Positions 1 through 8,849 of a stretch of DNA of 64,000 nucleotides are shown here, piece after piece (the stretch's first letter is position 1; each line of letters opens with the position of its first letter). A program made the translations under genes and the position numbers. The notes beneath the pieces were generated by a model. It was given only the letters and a program-made list of their open reading frames with translations. It searched no databases and was not told the origin of the DNA. Source of the DNA: Magnetovibrio sp. PR-2. Its GTDB lineage: Bacteria > Pseudomonadota > Alphaproteobacteria > Rhodospirillales > Magnetovibrionaceae. The stretch covers positions 56,114 to 120,113 of the forward strand of contig NZ_JBAHUR010000012.1 in NCBI RefSeq assembly GCF_036689815.1. Reading direction: 5' to 3'.

Positions 1-407
1 GGCAAAGTGGGCCGGAAATCAAGAACCGATGGAGATTTCGATGAGAAAACGTTTCAGAGCTTTTCTGGTCGATAAAAAATTACATAATTTACGGATCGAT
101 ATATAACCAAGCAGAAACCTCAGGTATCATTCAATTTTTGTGATGATTATAAAAAGTGTATTTTTTATTCAAAGTATCAAAAGGCTAGCTTAGACCCTAG
201 AATCATTGGCCTTTGCCCTGTGATGCATGTTCTTCAGGTGGGACTGAGTCTAATACTAAAGTAGAGTAATTTCTGGCAATTTAGTATGATCTGTATTATC
301 ATACGAGCGAGGTCGAGTTTGAGGGGGCTCGTCAATCTCTAGAACCACATACACACGTATCAGCGCCACGGTTGTGGCGTGATCTGACAAAGCAAGGGGA
401 TTTGATC
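1..407. other. AT-rich leader with no gene
   Basis: No open frame with a credible start and ribosome site was found here. The stretch is more AT-rich than the genes that follow and contains runs such as the A/T block around 65-180. It probably holds the promoter of the FadR-type regulator that follows, but no convincing -35/-10 pair could be singled out. Confidence 0.4.
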
Positions 408-1157
408 GTGAAACAAGATTGGAAAGATATGAAGAAGCTGGCAATGGGTCAGCGAACATATTCTAGCCGGAGCCTCCATGGACAAGTGGTCCACGAATTA
501 GGCAAACGTATCGTCACCGGCGATATTGACGAAGGTGCCGTCCTGCCGAACGAAACGGAATTGGGTGCATCGTTTGCGGTGAGCCGCACGGCGTTGCGCG
601 AAGGCATCAAAGTATTGGCCGCAAAAGGCCTGTTGGCCAGTCGCACCCGCACGGGGACGCGTGTCCGCCCCCGCAATGAATGGAACATGCTGGACCCAGA
701 CGTCATGGCTTGGCAGTTGAGCTCCGGGCAGCCGCACAAGTTCCTCAACGATTTGGTTGAATTTCGTCGGGCCGTTGAACCTCTGGCAGCCTCTTTGGCG
801 GCTCAGCGTGCCACGGATGCAGACGTGCAGGTGATCAAGCAAGCCTACGACGACATGGAATTGGCCGGGTCTGACATCGGAGCCGGCGTGCTTCCGGATT
901 TACGTTTCCATCAAGGCATTTTCCACGCCAGCGGCAACGAGCTGTTGGCACCGTTAGGCACTTTGACCGAAGCTGCTTTAAGCGTTTCGTTCCGTGTTCT
1001 GACCTCGGAAACCAAGCAAGAGTCCTTGCGTCTGCACAAAGCTGTTTTGGAAGCCATTCAAACGCGCGATAGCGCTGCGGCTCAAAGCGCCATGACGGCA
1101 CTTCTTGATGCAACGCAGCATCGTGTTACGTCTTTGATGGAAGAAACCGTTCAGTAA
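408..1157 (+). CDS. FadR-subfamily GntR transcriptional regulator
   Basis: This is a DNA-binding repressor or activator of the GntR superfamily, FadR/FCD branch, which usually responds to a sugar acid or other organic acid. Seen: an N-terminal winged helix (about residues 15-80) with the typical LPNETELGASFAVSRTALRE helix-turn-helix, then an all-helical FCD ligand domain with DLVEFRRAVEP and the metal-type FHQGIFHASGNEL segment. The GTG at 408 is chosen because AAGGGGA lies 7 nt upstream; an ATG at 429 preceded by GGAAAG is the alternative. A strong intrinsic terminator follows directly. The effector is not evident; neighbouring sugar-type regulator and TAXI genes suggest carbohydrate or organic-acid control, which is inference only. 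Confidence 0.85.
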   Translation: MKQDWKDMKKLAMGQRTYSSRSLHGQVVHELGKRIVTGDIDEGAVLPNETELGASFAVSRTALREGIKVLAAKGLLASRTRTGTRVRPRNEWNMLDPDVMAWQLSSGQPHKFLNDLVEFRRAVEPLAASLAAQRATDADVQVIKQAYDDMELAGSDIGAGVLPDLRFHQGIFHASGNELLAPLGTLTEAALSVSFRVLTSETKQESLRLHKAVLEAIQTRDSAAAQSAMTALLDATQHRVTSLMEETVQ

Positions 1158-1176
1158 GTCTCTCATCGACAAAACA

Positions 1177-1213
1177 AAACCGGGCAAGCCGTTTGCTTTG
1201 CCCGGTTTTTTTT
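1177..1213 (+). terminator. intrinsic terminator after the FadR-type gene
   Basis: The inverted arms AAAACCGGGCAAGC and GCTTTGCCCGGTTTT pair with one bulged base around a short loop and run into eight T residues. The hairpin lies 20 nt after the stop codon, which separates this gene from the RpiR-type gene that follows. Confidence 0.85.
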
Positions 1214-1337
1214 GTGCCCAGCTGAGTTGAAACTTTTGCAACAAATGTAACAAGTGTGTGTGTCATTTGTTGCATTTCAAGCGTATTATAATTCCTAACG
1301 ACCCGAAAAACATCGGGCGGGAGGAACGCGGGCGCAT

Positions 1338-2237
1338 ATGATGAAATTCGATGAAACCCTTGCAAAAATGGAAGAGACCTTTGACCGTCTTTCGCCGCAA
1401 CTGAAACGCGCGGCGCGTTATGTGATGGAAAACACAGATGATGTGGCGCTGTATTCCATGCGCCAACTTGCCGCTCAGGCCGATGTTCACCCATCCACCA
1501 TGGTGCGTTTGGCGCGCGAATTGGGGTTTGATGGACACGCCCAATTCCAAGAACCGTTTCAAGAACGCCTGCGCTCCAAACCGAAGGTCACCTACGTCGG
1601 TGAAGCGCGGGATTTACAACAGCACAGCGACAAGACCGGATTGGTCACATTGGTCGAAGACCTGTTCCGGGTCGAATGCGCCACCTTTCAGCACATGGAT
1701 GAAAATGGCCTGCCTCTGCAAATCGTTGAGGCGGCTGACGAGATGTGCAATGCCCGTAACATTTTTGCCGTTGGTGTGCGTTCTGTCTTTCCGGCTGTGT
1801 TTTATTTTCATTATGCCTGCCGGATGTTCACCAACAATGTGCACCTGGTCAGCGGTCATGGCGGTACTTTTGCTGACCATTTGCGTGGCATCGGTCAGGG
1901 CGATGTTGTCCTCGCGACGAGTTTTATGCCGTACAGCCGTCACACGGTGCGTGCTGTGGATTATGCAAAAGAACGCGGCGCAAAGATTATCGCCGTAACG
2001 GACAGCACGGTTTCACCCATAGCGCGCGGCGAAGACACCCTCAAGATCATTGTTGGCAATGAAAGTCCGTCTTTATTCCATTCCATCGTTCCGGCGATGA
2101 CGGTGATTGAAGCCTTGGTTATGGTCATGATCGCACGCGGTGGAGAAGATGTGTTGAAAGCCTTGGAAGATAGTGAAGAACAACTCAACGGCTTCGATGC
2201 CTACTGGATGGAGAAAAAGGGCAGATTTCGCCGTTGA
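1338..2237 (+). CDS. MurR/RpiR family transcriptional regulator
   Basis: This is a phosphosugar-responsive transcription factor. Seen: an N-terminal HTH_6 domain (residues about 1-77, with LSPQLKRAARYVMEN and the recognition stretch ADVHPSTMVRLARELGF), then a SIS sugar-isomerase fold (about 125-265) that in this family binds a phosphorylated sugar. The 299-residue length is normal. The ATG at 1338 is followed by a second in-frame ATG; GGAGGA at about 1320-1325 serves as ribosome site. The gene stands alone between a terminator and the TAXI receptor gene on the same strand. Its target operon is unknown. Confidence 0.87.
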   Translation: MMKFDETLAKMEETFDRLSPQLKRAARYVMENTDDVALYSMRQLAAQADVHPSTMVRLARELGFDGHAQFQEPFQERLRSKPKVTYVGEARDLQQHSDKTGLVTLVEDLFRVECATFQHMDENGLPLQIVEAADEMCNARNIFAVGVRSVFPAVFYFHYACRMFTNNVHLVSGHGGTFADHLRGIGQGDVVLATSFMPYSRHTVRAVDYAKERGAKIIAVTDSTVSPIARGEDTLKIIVGNESPSLFHSIVPAMTVIEALVMVMIARGGEDVLKALEDSEEQLNGFDAYWMEKKGRFRR

Positions 2238-2325
2238 GCTTTGACACAACGTCGGGTCTTACCTTAACCTTTCTTGTGCAACACGGATTGACATGACGGT
2301 TGCATGTAATGAGCGGGGGAGACAC

Positions 2326-3315
2326 GTGAACAGAATTCTGAAATCGGCCTTGATGTGGACCCCCTGGGTTGTGGCGCTGGTTGTGATCCCGGTGACATTT
2401 TCGTCGGCACAGAGCCCCTCGCGCTATATCAGCATCGGCACAGGTGGTGTGACGGGGGTGTATTATCCCGCAGGCGGCGGGATTTGCCGCTTACTCAACA
2501 AGGGGCGGCGAAATCACGGTATCCGCTGTTCGGTCGAAAGTACGCAAGGTTCGGCCTTCAATGTCGATGAGATCCGCAACGGTATTTTTGACTTTGGCAT
2601 TGTGCAATCTGACGTGCACTACAATGCCGTTCAAGGGCAAGGGCATTTTACGGATGCAGGCCCTATGGGCACCTTGCGTTCGGTCCTGGCCTTACACGCC
2701 GAACCCTTCACCATTGTTTCGCGCTCTGATGCTAACATTACGACCCTTGATGAGCTGAAGGGTAAGCGGGTGAACATCGGGAATCCCGGTTCAGGCCAGC
2801 GCTCGACCATGGAAATGGTGATGGGTGAGAAGGGGTGGAGTGTCTCTGACTTTTCTAAGACAGCCGAACTGGCCTCGTCAGAACAATCCAAGGCCTTGTG
2901 TGACAATCACATCGACGCCATGGTGTTTACCGTCGGACATCCCAACGCTTCGATTAAGGAAGCGACGATTTCTTGCGATACCAACTTGGTGAATCTTGCC
3001 AAGGGTGATGTGACCAAAATCACCGAAAAGCATCCTTACTTGTTTGCCGCGACCATTCCCGGCGGTATGTATCGTGGGACGCAGAAGGATACTCGGACCT
3101 TCGGTGTGGGCGCGACGGTGGTGACCAGTTCCACCACGCCCGATTACATCGTTTATGAGCTGGTGAAATCAGTGTTTGAGAAAATCGAGGACTTCCGCCT
3201 CCTGCACCCGGCTTTTAAGCATCTCGACCCCAAGCAAATGACGTCACAGGGTCTGTCCGCGCCGCTCCATCCTGGGGCGGAGGCATACTTTAAAGAAGTC
3301 GGTCTATTGCCCTAA
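2326..3315 (+). CDS. TAXI family TRAP-type periplasmic solute-binding protein
   Basis: This is a periplasmic receptor of the TRAP-associated extracytoplasmic immunogenic (TAXI) family, which delivers solutes (glutamate, C4 acids or others) to a fused TRAP permease. Seen: a hydrophobic signal peptide ending near FSSAQS, then the family opening YISIGTGGVTGVYYPAGGGI, the STQGSAFNVDEI segment and the GKRVNIGNPGSGQRSTMEMV ligand motif. A GTG at 2326 with GGGGGAGA just upstream is preferred over the ATG at 2293, because it places the signal peptide at the very N-terminus. No TRAP permease gene is adjacent, so the receptor is an orphan here. A terminator follows at once. Confidence 0.88.
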   Translation: MNRILKSALMWTPWVVALVVIPVTFSSAQSPSRYISIGTGGVTGVYYPAGGGICRLLNKGRRNHGIRCSVESTQGSAFNVDEIRNGIFDFGIVQSDVHYNAVQGQGHFTDAGPMGTLRSVLALHAEPFTIVSRSDANITTLDELKGKRVNIGNPGSGQRSTMEMVMGEKGWSVSDFSKTAELASSEQSKALCDNHIDAMVFTVGHPNASIKEATISCDTNLVNLAKGDVTKITEKHPYLFAATIPGGMYRGTQKDTRTFGVGATVVTSSTTPDYIVYELVKSVFEKIEDFRLLHPAFKHLDPKQMTSQGLSAPLHPGAEAYFKEVGLLP

Positions 3316-3349
3316 AAAAAGCCGCCCTCTGAATAGGGCGGCTTTTTTC
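3315..3349. terminator. bidirectional intrinsic terminator
   Basis: The arms AAAAAAGCCGCCCT and AGGGCGGCTTTTTT surround a 6-nt loop, so both strands carry a T-run after the hairpin. It ends the TAXI gene on the plus strand and the soeCBA operon, whose last stop is at 3350, on the minus strand. Confidence 0.88.
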
Positions 3350-4297
3350 TTAAACGCTTGTGGCCCCGTAATAGAGGTTCACGGTGTGCTTGGCTTCTGC
3401 GAAGAACAGCCAACGTTCCACGATGATGCCCAGCGAACAAAACGCCCAGGCCAAAACAACGGCAGCCAAAGCCACGTAGCCATCCAAGAACATCGCCAAC
3501 AAAGACAAAGCCAGCGGCAGGGCAAAGCCCGATAGGTGAGAAATGCGCCGCAGGGTGTCGGCGTGCTTTTGCGCAACGCGGTAGCCCATTTCTTTCATCA
3601 AGTAGTTTTCCGACGTATGCGGCAGTTCCAGCACGGACACATCGCCTGCGGCATCGATGCCGATGGCGGAGTTGACGGTGGGCAAGCCTTTGGAGCGTTT
3701 GTTAAAGCTCCAATACAGGGTCTTCAATCCCCAACCCAGCGCAAGTGTCACGACGGTTAGGCCTTGGACGTAAGGGTTGATGGCGCCGAAGATGTGCATC
3801 AAGACGCTCATCAGCACGGCACCGCTCATCACTGACAGCAACAGATAAGACGGAACGGTCCAGTCGTTGTGCCATTGGTGAATGGTGCGCAGCGACTTAT
3901 AGATCATCGCCGTGCAAATCACGGTGAGCCAGGCTAGTACAGCCGACAAAACTCCGGCAACGGCCCAAAGCCCGCCGGTGGTTTCAAACCAAACCCAGCC
4001 AACGCCAAACGCCAAAGCGGGCACGTAGGTCAGCACCGCCATCACGCCTTCGCGTGCGAGCCAGCTGGACTTCCACTGCGTCATGGCGCGCCAAGCGCGT
4101 TCGGGACGACCTAAGTGGAAGGTCGAGGCCAATAAGCCAACGGTCACCAAAGCCAGCGCAAAGAATAGGCCGGACAAGCCAACCCAACGGTCAGCCGGCA
4201 ACAATCCGGCGGCGCCCAAGATGCCCATCATGGCCAGTAAGCCATAGCCTGCGCCGGAACATGTGGTGAAGAAAATAACGGAAAACGCGGGATGCAT
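3350..4297 (-). CDS. soeC: DmsC/SoeC-type membrane anchor subunit
   Basis: This is the quinone-linked membrane anchor of a three-subunit molybdoenzyme. The 315 residues form a multi-helix integral membrane protein (about eight hydrophobic segments), opening with HPAFSVIFFTTCSGAGYGL as in the DmsC/SoeC family. It is the last gene of a minus-strand operon, 18 nt after the iron-sulfur subunit, and is followed by a terminator. The family passes electrons from the Fe-S subunit to the quinone pool. The assignment to sulfite oxidation (SoeC) rather than DMSO or polysulfide reduction rests on the cytoplasmic, Tat-less catalytic partner and its length; it is a well-supported inference, not proof. Confidence 0.78.
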   Translation of the reverse strand: MHPAFSVIFFTTCSGAGYGLLAMMGILGAAGLLPADRWVGLSGLFFALALVTVGLLASTFHLGRPERAWRAMTQWKSSWLAREGVMAVLTYVPALAFGVGWVWFETTGGLWAVAGVLSAVLAWLTVICTAMIYKSLRTIHQWHNDWTVPSYLLLSVMSGAVLMSVLMHIFGAINPYVQGLTVVTLALGWGLKTLYWSFNKRSKGLPTVNSAIGIDAAGDVSVLELPHTSENYLMKEMGYRVAQKHADTLRRISHLSGFALPLALSLLAMFLDGYVALAAVVLAWAFCSLGIIVERWLFFAEAKHTVNLYYGATSV

Positions 4298-4314
4298 ATC
4301 TTTATCTCCTTCCC

Positions 4315-5052
4315 TTACGCCGACAGAACTTTGTCGAGCCAGCCCAAGAAACCATCCGTTTCTATGGCTTCCAGCTCTTCAGGTGCACCGACGTCGGCGC
4401 TGTCGACTTTGCGCGCGCGTGGCGGCAAGTATTTGTTGGTGGGCTTGTAGCCCAGCTCCGGCATCAAGTCGCGGCCATGTCGGGCTGCGGTCAGCTGCGA
4501 GACATTGGATTCCGGATCGTTCAAATCACCGAAGTGGCGCGCCCCCGCCGGACACGTCAGAACGCATGCAGGTTGGCGGTCTTCGGGCTCTAAGTTTTCG
4601 TTGTAGATGCGGTCAATGCACAGGGTGCACTTTTTCATCACACCTTGGTCTTCGTCAAACTCACGCGCACCATAGGGGCAGGCCCAGCTGCACAGCTTGC
4701 AGCCGATGCATTTGTCGGTGTTGACCAAAACGATGCCGTCTTCACTGCGTTTGTAAGATGCACCCGTGGGGCACACGGTGACGCAGGCGGCATTGTCGCA
4801 GTGCAGGCACGATCTTGGGAAGTTGATGGTCAGGTTCGGGCGGTCGCCACGTTTGACTTCGAACGAATGCACACGGTTAAACCACACGCCGTCAGGCTTG
4901 TCGCCGTAGGGGTTATAGTCGGGCAGGGCGGCTGAATGACCGCCGGTGTTCCATTCTTTGCAGTTGGTGGCACACGCATGACAGCCCACACAGGTGTCCA
5001 AATCGATAACCAAGCCAAGCTTCTTGTTGGTTGAGGCGGGAAGGGTGGTCAT
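4315..5052 (-). CDS. soeB: SoeB-type four-cluster ferredoxin subunit
   Basis: This is the electron-transfer subunit that links the molybdopterin catalytic subunit to the membrane anchor. Seen in 245 residues: four [4Fe-4S] binding groups, starting CVGCHACATNCKEW, then CLHCDNAACVTVCPTGA, CIGCKLCSWACPYGA and CTLCIDR with CVLTCPAGA. There is no signal peptide, so the protein is cytoplasmic. It lies 2 nt downstream of the catalytic gene and upstream of the anchor, the usual soeABC/dmsABC order. The family is shared by DmsB, PsrB and SoeB, and the substrate is decided by the catalytic subunit. Confidence 0.85.
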   Translation of the reverse strand: MTTLPASTNKKLGLVIDLDTCVGCHACATNCKEWNTGGHSAALPDYNPYGDKPDGVWFNRVHSFEVKRGDRPNLTINFPRSCLHCDNAACVTVCPTGASYKRSEDGIVLVNTDKCIGCKLCSWACPYGAREFDEDQGVMKKCTLCIDRIYNENLEPEDRQPACVLTCPAGARHFGDLNDPESNVSQLTAARHGRDLMPELGYKPTNKYLPPRARKVDSADVGAPEELEAIETDGFLGWLDKVLSA

Positions 5053-5054
5053 GA

Positions 5055-7991
5055 TTATTTGCCCTCCCGGATTTTTTTGTTTTCGGCTTTGCGCAGTTTT
5101 TTGAACTCTGCGCCATAGCGGGACACTTTGGGTGTGTCCGGCAGCTGGTCGAATTTCTCGATGACCGGGAATTGCGGCCAGCTTTCGCCAAATTGGGATG
5201 GCTCGGCTTTTTCGATTTTAACGCGCAAGTCGAACCATGCGGCCTGACCCGTAATGGGGTCGGAGTTGGAATAGCGATACCCGTCGTCTTGTTCAGGCAA
5301 CAATTCCGAAATCAAGTGGTTCAACAAGAAGCCTTCTTTGGACTCGATGGCATCCTTGTCCAAGTTCCACGCACCCCGGCGTTTGCCGATGGCGTTCCAG
5401 GTCCACACCGTGTTGGGGTTCACGCCGTCCACAATTTTGATCTGGCAGCGAATGCGCGCGTGGTGGGACGACACCCACACCCAATCGTCGTCCACCGCGT
5501 TCATTTTGTCGGCCACGGTTTGGTGCACGAACAAACGGTTCTTACCCGTGATTTGACGCAGCCACGCGTTTTGTGATCCCCACGAGTGATACATGTGCAT
5601 CGGTCGCTGTGTGAGTGCGTGCAGGTTGAACTCTTTGGTGTCGACCATGGTTTCTTCGAACGGCTGATACCAAATGGGCAGCGGGTCGAAGTACTTCAAG
5701 ATCCGTTCCGCGTCTGCTTTGGGCGGTGTTTGTTCCGTATGGCCTTCGGCAGCCAAGCGGAATTTCTGGAACACCTCTGAATACAGTTGGAAGATGATGG
5801 GCTCACCATTAGGCAGCAAGCCTTTGTCGGCCGCCCAGTCCAAGTAGTTCTTGTTGGCCATTTTGAAGTAGCGCTGGTTGGGCGCAAATTCGTGCTGCCA
5901 GAAACTTTGGTTTTCGATGTACTTGTCCAGCTGCTTCGGGTTCTTTTCACCGCGCAACGGCTTGTCGCCGTCTTCGCCGCGCCAACCGCCCAGCATGCCG
6001 ATGCCGGGTGCGCGTTCGTGGTTGACCATGTAGTCCGCCAAGCCGCCCGGATATTTCGCCGTACCGTCGTCGTTGGTGAGACCCGGTAAGCCAATGCGGT
6101 GGCCCAAATCGATCAGCACGCTTTGGAAGCCGCGCACGTCGCGGTCGGGCTCGACCACCGGATAGCGGATGGCGTCGGCGCAAGCGTCCGCGTTGGAGAT
6201 CGGTCGGTCCAGCAACGAAATACAGTCGTGGCGTTCCAGATACGTGGTGTCGGGCAAAACCAAGTCTGCATAGTGCGTCATCTCCGACGCATAGGCGTCG
6301 GCGTAGATAATGTAGGGGATTTTGTAGTCGCCGTTTTCGTCCTTGTCGGTGAGCATCTCAATGGTGCCCGCCGTGTTCATGGAGCTGTTCCAGCTCATAT
6401 TCGCCATGAACATCATCAAGGTGTCGATTTTGTACGGATCCCCTTTCCACGCGTTGTGGATCACCATGTGCATCATGCCGTGGCTGGAAATCGGGTGTTC
6501 CCAACTGTAAGCCTTATCAATGCGGCGCGGGCTGCCGTCGTCTTCCAACAACAAATCTTCGGGCCCCGTGGGGAAGCCCAGCGGTGCGCCCGGCAGGGGC
6601 GTGTTGGGGTGGACTTGGTCCGGCTTGCCGGTGGGTTTGACCCCAGGCGGGATGTGTTTGGGGTACGGAGCTTTGACGCGAAAGCCACCCGGAACTTCAA
6701 CCGAGCCCAACAAGACTTGCAAAATGTGCAGCATGCGGCACGTGTGAAAACCGTTGGAGTGCGCCGAAATCCCGCGCATGGCGTGGAACGATACGGGGCG
6801 CCCGATCATCTTGTCGTGCGGTTTGCCGGTCCAATCGACCCATTCTTGGTCGATCTCAATGGTTTCTTTAAAGGCCACGTGGGCCAGCTCGGCAGCGATG
6901 CGTTTGATCTGCGCAACCTCAAGCCCGCAAACGTGTGCGACTTGCTCTGGCGCATACTTTTGATCCATGTAGCGGCGTGCCAAAATTTCGAAACTCGGCA
7001 CGGCTTTACGGCCATCGGGGAGCGTGAACTCACCTTTAAGCGCCATACGCTCAATGCCCAACTTGGCGTTGACCAGTTCGTCAACGTCTAAGTCCCAGCA
7101 CAGCGGGTTGCCGTCTTTGTCACGGGCAAACAGACCGTGGTCAGGCGCGCCTTCGTCTTGAATGACCAGCCAGCCGGAGTTGGTGTAGCGGATCAGATAG
7201 TCCACATCCACGTTGCCGGATTTCAGCAGTTCGTGCACCAAGGCCATAACGAACAAGCCGTCGGTGCCGGGACGGATGCCGACCCATTCGTCGGCAATGG
7301 CACCGTAGCCTGTGCGCACCGGGTTCACGGCAACGAACTTCGCACCGCGTTTTTTCAACAAGCCCAAACCCTTTTTGATGGGGTTGGAATCGTGGTCTTC
7401 CGCGACGCCGAACATCATGAAGTATTTGCTGTGGTGCCAGTCGGGCTCGGCAAATTCCCAGAACGCGCCGCCGATGGTGTACAGACCACCAGCCGCCATG
7501 TTGACCGAACAAAAGCCCCCGTGGGCGGCGTAGTTGGGTGTGCCGAATTGACTGGCCCACCAGCCGGTGAGGGCTTGGGATTGATCGCGCCCGGTAAAGA
7601 ACGCAAGCTTTTTGGGATCGGTTTCGCGGATTTTGCCCAAACGCTCGGACGCGATTTGCAGGGCTTCTTCCCATTCGATCTCTTCAAATTCATTGGAGCC
7701 GCGCGGACCGACGCGCTTTAACGGCTTGTGCAAACGGGCGGGGGAGTAGTGCTGCATGATGCCCGAAGAGCCCTTGCCGCACAGCACACCACCGTTGACC
7801 GGGTGGTTGCGGTTGCCCTGGATGTAGCGGACCTTGCCGTCGTGCAAATAGACCTTAATGCCGCAACGGCACGCGCACATGTAGCACGTGGTGTATTTGA
7901 TATCGTCCCCCAAAATTGGGGACAGATCGACGTTGTCGTCGGCGGCGTGGGGATCATCCACAGGGGTGGATGCGTTATTTACTTCGTTCAT
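5055..7991 (-). CDS. soeA: SoeA-type sulfite dehydrogenase catalytic subunit (molybdopterin oxidoreductase)
   Basis: This is probably the catalytic subunit of the cytoplasmic sulfite-oxidising enzyme SoeABC, which converts sulfite to sulfate and feeds the quinone pool. Seen in 978 residues: an N-terminal [4Fe-4S] motif in TTCYMCACRCGIKV (C36, C39, C43) with C71 in GVLCGKG, a molybdopterin domain with GGFCSVNMAAGG where C161 is the likely Mo ligand, and a C-terminal dinucleotide-binding domain. There is no twin-arginine signal, which argues for a cytoplasmic enzyme as in SoeA and against DmsA, PsrA or TtrA. It is first in a tight operon with soeB and soeC. Family relatives include polysulfide and thiosulfate reductases, so activity remains inferred. 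Confidence 0.78.
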   Translation of the reverse strand: MNEVNNASTPVDDPHAADDNVDLSPILGDDIKYTTCYMCACRCGIKVYLHDGKVRYIQGNRNHPVNGGVLCGKGSSGIMQHYSPARLHKPLKRVGPRGSNEFEEIEWEEALQIASERLGKIRETDPKKLAFFTGRDQSQALTGWWASQFGTPNYAAHGGFCSVNMAAGGLYTIGGAFWEFAEPDWHHSKYFMMFGVAEDHDSNPIKKGLGLLKKRGAKFVAVNPVRTGYGAIADEWVGIRPGTDGLFVMALVHELLKSGNVDVDYLIRYTNSGWLVIQDEGAPDHGLFARDKDGNPLCWDLDVDELVNAKLGIERMALKGEFTLPDGRKAVPSFEILARRYMDQKYAPEQVAHVCGLEVAQIKRIAAELAHVAFKETIEIDQEWVDWTGKPHDKMIGRPVSFHAMRGISAHSNGFHTCRMLHILQVLLGSVEVPGGFRVKAPYPKHIPPGVKPTGKPDQVHPNTPLPGAPLGFPTGPEDLLLEDDGSPRRIDKAYSWEHPISSHGMMHMVIHNAWKGDPYKIDTLMMFMANMSWNSSMNTAGTIEMLTDKDENGDYKIPYIIYADAYASEMTHYADLVLPDTTYLERHDCISLLDRPISNADACADAIRYPVVEPDRDVRGFQSVLIDLGHRIGLPGLTNDDGTAKYPGGLADYMVNHERAPGIGMLGGWRGEDGDKPLRGEKNPKQLDKYIENQSFWQHEFAPNQRYFKMANKNYLDWAADKGLLPNGEPIIFQLYSEVFQKFRLAAEGHTEQTPPKADAERILKYFDPLPIWYQPFEETMVDTKEFNLHALTQRPMHMYHSWGSQNAWLRQITGKNRLFVHQTVADKMNAVDDDWVWVSSHHARIRCQIKIVDGVNPNTVWTWNAIGKRRGAWNLDKDAIESKEGFLLNHLISELLPEQDDGYRYSNSDPITGQAAWFDLRVKIEKAEPSQFGESWPQFPVIEKFDQLPDTPKVSRYGAEFKKLRKAENKKIREGK

Positions 7992-8139
7992 ATCGACGTC
8001 TCCGCAAGGCCTTGAAATTCGGCCTCAAGCAAAGCCAAGTCCCGGGTCGGGGTTCATTCTTTTTGTGTGACGCAGGAATATTGCGCGTCTTTTTGTGCAC
8101 CGATCCGCGGCTGGAGCCCGCGCGGAGCATGAACCACCA

Positions 8140-8163
8140 TTATATAATAAAATCGTTATATAA
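8140..8163. promoter_or_regulatory. paired TTATATAA palindromes upstream of soeABC
   Basis: Two identical 8-bp palindromes TTATATAA lie at 8140-8147 and 8156-8163, centred 16 bp apart, about 150 bp upstream of the soeA start in an otherwise gene-free 367-bp interval. Such spacing would fit a dimeric regulator site, or the A/T motifs may be part of the promoter. Which applies cannot be decided from the sequence. Confidence 0.35.
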
Positions 8164-8293
8164 GGGAAAGCTAAAAAACGTTTTGGGGCCCATTTTTCAC
8201 AGTTTTCGGCCCTTTTTGGGATCATTCCACCTCTCAACTACCCCCATAGTAGGCGCGCCCCTGGCCTTTCGGGTAGGGAGAATCGCTCACGCA

Positions 8294-8328
8294 CAAAAAA
8301 GATGCCTGGGCATAAGCCACAGGCACCC
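8294..8328 (-). terminator. intrinsic terminator after the charged-repeat gene
   Basis: Read on the minus strand, GGTGCCTGTGGC and GCCCAGGCATC pair around TTAT and run into TTTTTT. It lies about 30 nt past the stop of the charged protein gene at 8359 and separates that gene from soeABC. Confidence 0.75.
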
Positions 8329-8358
8329 GTTTTGGCGTTTGATGATCCGAACGCTTGG

Positions 8359-8673
8359 TTATTTTTTCTTTTTGTTCTTTTTGCGCTCTTCCTTTTCGCG
8401 CTCTTTTTCACGCTTACGGTCTTCTTTTTCGCGCTCGCGTTCATCCTTATCGCGTTCACGCTCGGCTTCTCGTTCATCTTTTTCGCGTTCGCGTTCGTGC
8501 TCTTCTTCATCCTTGCGCTGTTCGCGTTCGTCTTCTTCGCGCTCGCGCTTGTCCTTGTCTTTATCATCATCGTCATCTGCGAATGCATTTGGCGCCGTCA
8601 AAGCTGCGGCTGCAACAATGGGCAAGCCAACTAAACCTTGGATCAAGGAGCGGCGGGTGAGTACGGTTTTCAT
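8359..8673 (-). CDS. Tat-signal protein with an almost purely charged D/E/K/R tail
   Basis: No known family is recognised. The 104-residue protein opens with a signal peptide containing the twin-arginine motif TRRSLIQGL, a hydrophobic stretch and a likely AFA cleavage site. The remaining 70 or so residues are nearly all D, E, K and R, with scattered H, N, Q and A, in short patterns such as REREEDEREQRKDEEEH and EREREKDEREAERE. This composition predicts a long single alpha helix stabilised by i to i+4 salt bridges, located in the periplasm. The gene is monocistronic with its own terminator and sits between soeABC and a divergent exported rubredoxin gene. A low-complexity coding artefact is possible, but the start, signal peptide and terminator argue for a real gene. 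Confidence 0.7.
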   Translation of the reverse strand: MKTVLTRRSLIQGLVGLPIVAAAALTAPNAFADDDDDKDKDKREREEDEREQRKDEEEHEREREKDEREAERERDKDEREREKEDRKREKEREKEERKKNKKKK

Positions 8674-8849
8674 GACAGTTCCTTCTCAGAAAGATGATAT
8701 TTGCCCAAAATGTGTGGCACAAATACAAGTTTAGTATGACCAGTCTGAACGCATTCTGAACACTTGTCTTGAACAATTGACGCGGTCACAAAACAGATAC
8801 CTTGCTTAGGTATGCTTCAGACAAAATTACTGTTTGCAAAAGGCTGAAT

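Noticed and set aside
6099..7091. Long open frame on the strand opposite to soeA
   Set aside because: It lies wholly inside the catalytic gene, has a valine/arginine-rich composition typical of a reverse-frame shadow, and shows no family motif.
7916..8734. Serine/arginine-rich and phenylalanine-rich frames on the plus strand over the charged-protein gene
   Set aside because: They are the reverse complement of the D/E/K/R tail; the minus-strand frame has the start, Tat signal and terminator.
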